A stretch of 51,617 bases of DNA from Betaproteobacteria bacterium. GTDB taxonomy: Bacteria; Pseudomonadota; Gammaproteobacteria; Burkholderiales; SG8-41. Position numbers and translations under genes: made by a program. The notes beneath the pieces are model-generated. The model ran no database searches. It worked only from the letters and a program-made list of their open reading frames with translations, and had not been told where the DNA came from. Location: contig JANXSE010000125.1 in the NCBI GenBank assembly GCA_025356695.1, positions 1-51,617 on the forward strand, read 5' to 3'. Position 1 is the first letter of the stretch; each line of letters starts with the position of its first letter. Positions 47,300 to 51,617 of the stretch are shown piece after piece.

Positions 47300-47953
47300 T
47301 TACGTCAGTTCGCCTCCGGCGTCTGCTTCCTGCGTGTTGCGTGACTTGCTGCCGAGCAAATAAAGCTCGTTGCTGCGGCCGCGTGACGCCTCCGGCTTGC
47401 GGGTAGATACTTTCTCGAACTGTGCCTGCATGGCCTTGAAAAATTCTTGAAATCCAGACCCTTGGAACACTTTGACCAGAAACGAGCCGCCGGGTTTCAA
47501 ATGTTTTACGGCAAATTCCAGCGCAAGTTCAGCCAAATGCATCGCACGCGCCTGATCGCTCAGGGCGATACCACTGATGTTGGGCGACATATCGCTTAAT
47601 ACAAGGTCCAGCGGTCGCCCGGCCAGCGCAGCACTCAATTGCGCTTCCACTGTTGCCTCGCGAAAATCTCCCAGCAAAAATGTCACGCCCGGCAACGGCT
47701 CCATTTCTAGAATGTCGAGGGCAAAGACCAGGCCGCGGGGACCAACCTGCGCCCGCGCGACCTGTGACCAGCCGCCCGGCGTCGCCCCGAGATCGACCAC
47801 CGTCATACCCTGACGCAATAACTTGTCGCGCTGCGCGATTTCCAGCAATTTGTATGAGGCACGCGAGCGATAGCCCTCGCTGCGTGCGCGTTTGACGTAC
47901 ACGTCGTTGACGTGCTCACGCATCCATTGATGGCTTGTTTTCGAGCGCTTCAT
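47300..47953 (-). CDS. rlmE: 23S rRNA 2'-O-methyltransferase RlmE (FtsJ)
   Basis: 217 residues. [20 protein letters not shown] is the FtsJ K-x-Y-RSRAxYKL region, [15 protein letters not shown] the SAM site, [10 protein letters not shown] the catalytic Asp segment and [13 protein letters not shown] the catalytic Lys. It methylates U2552 of 23S rRNA. ATG at 47953; upstream in-frame sequence starts at TTG and is not conserved. It pairs with ftsH as usual, and is divergent from yhbY. Confidence 0.95.
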   Translation of the reverse strand: MKRSKTSHQWMREHVNDVYVKRARSEGYRSRASYKLLEIAQRDKLLRQGMTVVDLGATPGGWSQVARAQVGPRGLVFALDILEMEPLPGVTFLLGDFREATVEAQLSAALAGRPLDLVLSDMSPNISGIALSDQARAMHLAELALEFAVKHLKPGGSFLVKVFQGSGFQEFFKAMQAQFEKVSTRKPEASRGRSNELYLLGSKSRNTQEADAGGELT

Positions 47954-48107
47954 TGCAAAATCAGCCTTTGACCCGCCACGCGGCGTCGGCAAAACCAGCC
48001 TGAAAAAATAACATCGTATGCAGCGATCAAATTCGAACCGTTTCGGAGCGGACTATCCGGCCGGGCATGCCCACCTCGTCGACAACCTGTTAGACTCCGG
48101 CGCAATC

Positions 48108-48458
48108 ATGATCCTAGAACTCACATCGGCCCAACGCCGCGAATTGCGCGCCCGCGCGCATCTTCTGCATCCCATCGTAATGGTCGCCGACAGCGGCCTG
48201 ACGGCAACCGTCCTGCAGGAAATCGACCGCAGCCTCGACAGCCACGAACTGATCAAAATCCGTGTCTTTTCGGATGAACACGAAACGCGCACCGCCCTGC
48301 TGAAAGAGCTGTGCGACACGCTCTCGGCCGCCCCGGTACAGCACATCGGCAAAATTCTGGTCGTTTACCGTCCGCATCCCGAGGCGCACCAACCGGCGAA
48401 GAAACATGTGCGCAAACGAAAACAGCCCCGCCGCACGAAACGGAGCTACCAGAGTTAG
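48108..48458 (+). CDS. yhbY: CRM-domain RNA-binding protein YhbY
   Basis: 116 residues. The CRM fold is shown by LRARAHLLHPIVMVADSGLTATVLQEIDRSLDSHELIKIRV and the C-terminal HIGKILVVYRPHP; in the family the first of these carries a GxxG-type RNA-contact loop (ADSGLT here). A basic tail (KKHVRKRKQPRRTKRS) follows. It is associated with 50S precursors. ATG at 48108; earlier in-frame codons would reach into the divergent rlmE promoter. Its stop overlaps that of the convergent DUF4149 gene by 4 nt. Confidence 0.93.
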   Translation: MILELTSAQRRELRARAHLLHPIVMVADSGLTATVLQEIDRSLDSHELIKIRVFSDEHETRTALLKELCDTLSAAPVQHIGKILVVYRPHPEAHQPAKKHVRKRKQPRRTKRSYQS

Positions 48459-48916
48459 TCCGGGTTGCGGCCCTGCAGCCAGACCAGCACCACACCCAAC
48501 AGGCATTCGATCAGGTAGAGCACGCTGGCAACACCGTGCCAGGTCGCAAAGCGGTCCCTAAACACGCTTTCCATGACTTCTGCCGGCAGAGCCTGGTCCT
48601 TGATGGCAACAAGCACCGGTTGCACGCCGAATTGCCCGGCCAGAATCAGCACCAGCATTGTCAGCACAATCCAGAAGCGTCCGTGCTTCAAACCCGCCGC
48701 GCCGAAACGGACCACCCGGAACAGCAGCAAGTAGGTCGCACAGCCGATGCCGATATAAGCGACCAGCGTAAAAAGCTTGCCGGCGATGCTGCCCGCGACA
48801 ACGCGGTCGCCCATCGAATAAAACAGTGTCGGCGCCACCAGTAAACCGACCGCCCACATGCCGCCGATCCACAACGTCAAAGCAATTGCATGCAATCCAT
48901 CGGCAAAGCTGCGCAT
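48455..48916 (-). CDS. DUF4149-domain membrane protein
   Basis: 153 residues with four helices. ALTLWIGGMWAVGLLVAPTLFYSMGDRVVAGSIAGKLF is the DUF4149 signature. The function is not known. It starts 2 nt after greA, is conserved at this place in Burkholderiales, and is likely co-transcribed with carB-greA. Confidence 0.88.
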   Translation of the reverse strand: MRSFADGLHAIALTLWIGGMWAVGLLVAPTLFYSMGDRVVAGSIAGKLFTLVAYIGIGCATYLLLFRVVRFGAAGLKHGRFWIVLTMLVLILAGQFGVQPVLVAIKDQALPAEVMESVFRDRFATWHGVASVLYLIECLLGVVLVWLQGRNPD

Positions 48917-48918
48917 GG

Positions 48919-49395
48919 CTAGACGTATTTAACCTTGATGATTTCGAAACTGCGCAGCCCGCCCGGCGCCTGCACGTCGGCAACGTCGCCCCCGGATTTA
49001 CCGATGAGCGCGCGCGCGATCGGCGAACTGATTGAAATCTTGCCGGATTTGATGTCGGCCTCATCGTCACCGACGATCTGGTAGGTCACCGAGTCGCCGC
49101 TGGTCATATCCTCAAGTTCGATCGTGGCCCCAAAGACGCAGCGCCCGTCCGCGTCCAGCGTGGCCGGGTCAATGACCTGTGCATTGGACAACTTGCTTTC
49201 AATCTCGGCGATGCGGCCTTCGATGAAGCTCTGGCGTTCTTTCGCTGCCGCATACTCGGCGTTTTCAGAAAGATCGCCGTGCGCGCGCGCCTCGGCGATG
49301 GCGGCAATGATCTGCGGACGCTTCACCGATTTCAGATCATGCAGTTCGTTGCGCAGTTTTTCCGCGCCATTAACCGTCAATGGAATCTTGCTCAT
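48919..49395 (-). CDS. greA: transcription elongation factor GreA
   Basis: 158 residues. The N-terminal coiled coil ([43 protein letters not shown]) carries the acidic tip residues that stimulate RNA cleavage in backtracked polymerase. The C-terminal FKBP-like domain ([33 protein letters not shown]) binds polymerase. It begins 26 nt after carB. Confidence 0.97.
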   Translation of the reverse strand: MSKIPLTVNGAEKLRNELHDLKSVKRPQIIAAIAEARAHGDLSENAEYAAAKERQSFIEGRIAEIESKLSNAQVIDPATLDADGRCVFGATIELEDMTSGDSVTYQIVGDDEADIKSGKISISSPIARALIGKSGGDVADVQAPGGLRSFEIIKVKYV

Positions 49396-49421
49396 GGTGG
49401 CACCCGTAATTCAGTAAACGC

Positions 49422-51617
49422 TTAATTGACCGGTTGGGCGATGCGTTTGTGCAGACCCTGCACGTCGTAGGCTTTGAGGTCGCGCGACTGTTGCATGCCA
49501 GTACATGCCGCACGCGCGCCGGCCAGCGTCGTATAAACGGTAATCCTGCTTTGCAGGGCTGCGCGCCGGATCGCATAGGAATCGCGCACCGCCGCGCGTT
49601 TCTCCTCGACTGTGTTGACGATCAGTGCAATTTCGCCGTTCTTGATCATATCAAGCACGTGCGGCCGACCCTCGGCCACCTTGTTCATCGGCAGCACAGC
49701 GATGCCTGCCGCGGCCAGTGCCGATGCAGTGCCACGCGTCGCCACCAGTTGGAACCCCAGCGCCACCAGTTCCTGCGCAATCGGCACCACGGCGACTTTG
49801 TCCGCATCGCGCACGCTGACGAAAACCTTGCCCGAAACCGGCAGACGGTCGCCGGCTGCGATTTGCGATTTGATAAACGCCTCGCCAAAAGTCGCGCCAA
49901 CTCCCATGACCTCGCCGGTCGATTTCATCTCCGGGCCGAGAATGGTATCAGCCCCCGGGAATTTAATGAAAGGAAACACCGCCTCCTTCACCGAGAAATA
50001 CGGCGGCACCACTTCGTGCAGACTGTTCTGCGCAACCAGCGACTTGCCCGCCATGCAACGCGCCGCAATCTTCGCCAGTGGCAGACCAGTCGCCTTGGAG
50101 ACAAACGGCACAGTGCGTGACGCGCGCGGATTCACCTCCAATACGTAAATCACGTCCGCCCCGCCCTCCTGCGGATTTTTCTGGATGGCGAACTGCACGT
50201 TCATCAGGCCGACGACTTTCAACGCGTGGGCCATTGCAACGGTCTGGCGGCGCAGTTCGTCCTGCACCGCCGGCGTCAAACTAAACGGCGGCAATGAACA
50301 GGCCGAGTCGCCCGAATGCACGCCGGCCTGCTCGATATGCTCCATGATGCCACCGATCAAGACGTCCTTGCCGTCGCAGATGGCGTCGACATCGACTTCG
50401 GTCGCGTCGTTCAGAAAACGGTCGAGCAGCACCGGCGAATCGTTTGAAACCTTGACCGCCTCGCGCATATATCGCTCGAGTTCGCTCTGCTCGTGTACGA
50501 TTTCCATCGCGCGGCCGCCCAGCACATACGACGGCCGCACTACCAGCGGATAACCGATCTCAGTCGCGAGTGCCAGCGCCTTTTGCGCACTGCGCGCGGT
50601 GCGGTTCGGCGGCTGCTTGAGCTTGAGTTTGTGCAGCAGTTTCTGAAACCGTTCGCGGTCTTCGGCGACGTCGATTGAATCCGGCGAGGTGCCGATGATC
50701 GGCACACCGTTGGCTTCGAGATCGCGCGCCAGTTTGAGCGGCGTCTGTCCGCCGTACTGCACGATCACGCCGAACGGTTTCTCGACATGTACGATTTCCA
50801 GGACATCTTCGAGCGTCACCGGCTCGAAATACAAACGGTCCGAGGTATCGTAGTCGGTGGACACCGTCTCCGGATTGCAGTTGACCATGATGGTTTCGAA
50901 ACCATCCTCGCGCAGCGACAACGATGCATGCACGCAGCAGTAATCAAATTCAATGCCCTGCCCGATGCGATTGGGTCCGCCACCGAGCACGATAATTTTT
51001 TTGCGGTCAGTCGGCTGCGCCTCGCACTCTTCCTCGTAGGTCGAGTACATATAGGCCGTGCGCGTGGCGAATTCCGCCGCGCAGGTATCGACACGTTTGT
51101 AGACCGGACGAATGCCGAGCGCATGCCGGTGCGCGCGCACCGCCGTTTCGGTCGTCTTCATCAGATAGGCCAGCCGGCGGTCGGCGAAGCCTTTGCGCTT
51201 CAACATGCGCAGCGTCACCGTATCGATATCTTCCAGCTTGCGATCGTCGAGATCCATTTCGAGATCGACGATTTCCTTGATTTGCGTAAGAAACCACAAA
51301 TCGATTTTGGTCAACTGGTGAACTTCCTCCAGCGTAAAGCCGTTCTCGAACGCATCTCCGACGTACCAAATACGCTCCGGCCCGGGTTCGCCGAGTTCTT
51401 TTTCGATCGTTTCACGGTCAGTGGTCTTCTGGTTCAACCCGTCGACACCGACCTCCAGCCCGCGCAGCGCCTTCTGGAACGATTCCTGAAAAGTGCGACC
51501 CATCGCCATCACTTCGCCAACCGACTTCATCTGCGTGGTCAGGCGGTCGTTGGCCTGCGGGAATTTTTCGAAAGCGAAACGCGGCACCTTAGTGACAACG
51601 TAGTCGATGGTCGGCTC
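49422..51617 (-). CDS. carB: carbamoyl-phosphate synthase large subunit (5' end outside window)
   Basis: The frame is open to the right edge, entering as [19 protein letters not shown], so about 731 C-terminal residues of roughly 1070 are visible. It includes the end of the first ATP-grasp half, the oligomerisation region, [20 protein letters not shown], the second ATP-grasp domain with [19 protein letters not shown], and the MGS-like allosteric domain (VVRPS and later [14 protein letters not shown]). It makes carbamoyl phosphate for arginine and pyrimidines. Upstream partners carA and leuO-like genes would lie outside the window. Confidence 0.97.
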   Translation of the reverse strand, partial: EPTIDYVVTKVPRFAFEKFPQANDRLTTQMKSVGEVMAMGRTFQESFQKALRGLEVGVDGLNQKTTDRETIEKELGEPGPERIWYVGDAFENGFTLEEVHQLTKIDLWFLTQIKEIVDLEMDLDDRKLEDIDTVTLRMLKRKGFADRRLAYLMKTTETAVRAHRHALGIRPVYKRVDTCAAEFATRTAYMYSTYEEECEAQPTDRKKIIVLGGGPNRIGQGIEFDYCCVHASLSLREDGFETIMVNCNPETVSTDYDTSDRLYFEPVTLEDVLEIVHVEKPFGVIVQYGGQTPLKLARDLEANGVPIIGTSPDSIDVAEDRERFQKLLHKLKLKQPPNRTARSAQKALALATEIGYPLVVRPSYVLGGRAMEIVHEQSELERYMREAVKVSNDSPVLLDRFLNDATEVDVDAICDGKDVLIGGIMEHIEQAGVHSGDSACSLPPFSLTPAVQDELRRQTVAMAHALKVVGLMNVQFAIQKNPQEGGADVIYVLEVNPRASRTVPFVSKATGLPLAKIAARCMAGKSLVAQNSLHEVVPPYFSVKEAVFPFIKFPGADTILGPEMKSTGEVMGVGATFGEAFIKSQIAAGDRLPVSGKVFVSVRDADKVAVVPIAQELVALGFQLVATRGTASALAAAGIAVLPMNKVAEGRPHVLDMIKNGEIALIVNTVEEKRAAVRDSYAIRRAALQSRITVYTTLAGARAACTGMQQSRDLKAYDVQGLHKRIAQPVN

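Overview
The window is GC-rich chromosomal DNA from a betaproteobacterium, most likely Burkholderiales or a close relative. The evidence is the conserved order carB-greA-DUF4149-yhbY/rlmE-ftsH-folP-glmM-tpiA-secG-tRNA-Leu-nuo on the right, a Bug/TctC-type periplasmic binding protein on the left, and Burkholderia-like Nuo subunits. No transposase, integrase, phage gene or CRISPR array was seen.

Left part (1-16.3 kb) is accessory metabolism. A minus-strand operon (doxX, a periplasmic-binding-fold protein without a signal peptide, a C-C-hydrolase-like alpha/beta hydrolase, and a TctC/Bug protein cut by the window edge) lies divergent from a GntR/FadR-type regulator, with repeated TTGGTTC-type half-sites between them. 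Next come an alpha/beta hydrolase whose nucleophile position is glycine, a membrane-fused spermidine-synthase-like protein, a threonine-dehydratase-family enzyme, an 82-residue orphan protein with its own promoter and terminator, an isoquinoline-1-oxidoreductase-type molybdenum hydroxylase (two subunits), a YdcH-type peptide, an amidohydrolase coupled to dsbB, arfB, two cytochrome c genes and a small RRM-like protein.

Middle part (16.3-21.9 kb) looks like a diffusible-signal-factor (DSF) module. An RpfF-type DSF synthase is divergent from a two-domain acyltransferase/acyl-ACP synthetase (Aas) and is followed by a MerR-type HTH-PAS-GGDEF-EAL protein. A perfect 9-bp dyad overlaps the -35 element of the predicted rpfF promoter. 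The arrangement recalls rpfF-rpfR of Burkholderia, but the receptor-like protein carries a DNA-binding domain where RpfR has its RpfF-interaction domain.

Right part (21.9-42 kb, minus strand) is the complex I operon, with an unusual insertion between nuoA and nuoB: a complete E. coli-type quinol:fumarate reductase (frdABCD) plus a UbiE/MenG-like methyltransferase. The order is nuoA-frdA-frdB-frdC-frdD-methyltransferase-nuoB...nuoN-nudix. A perfect FNR/ANR box (TTGAT-N4-ATCAA) sits upstream of nuoA, about 41.5 bp from a plausible start site, and a separate sigma70-like promoter precedes nuoB. This would package NADH dehydrogenase, fumarate reductase and a quinone-type methyltransferase as an oxygen-regulated NADH-to-fumarate respiratory module. 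From 41.6 kb to the end are tRNA-Leu(GAG) and housekeeping genes, ending in a carB truncated by the window edge.

The two candidates for undescribed biology are the nuoA-frdABCD-methyltransferase-nuoB mosaic operon and the rpfF/MerR-PAS-GGDEF-EAL pair.
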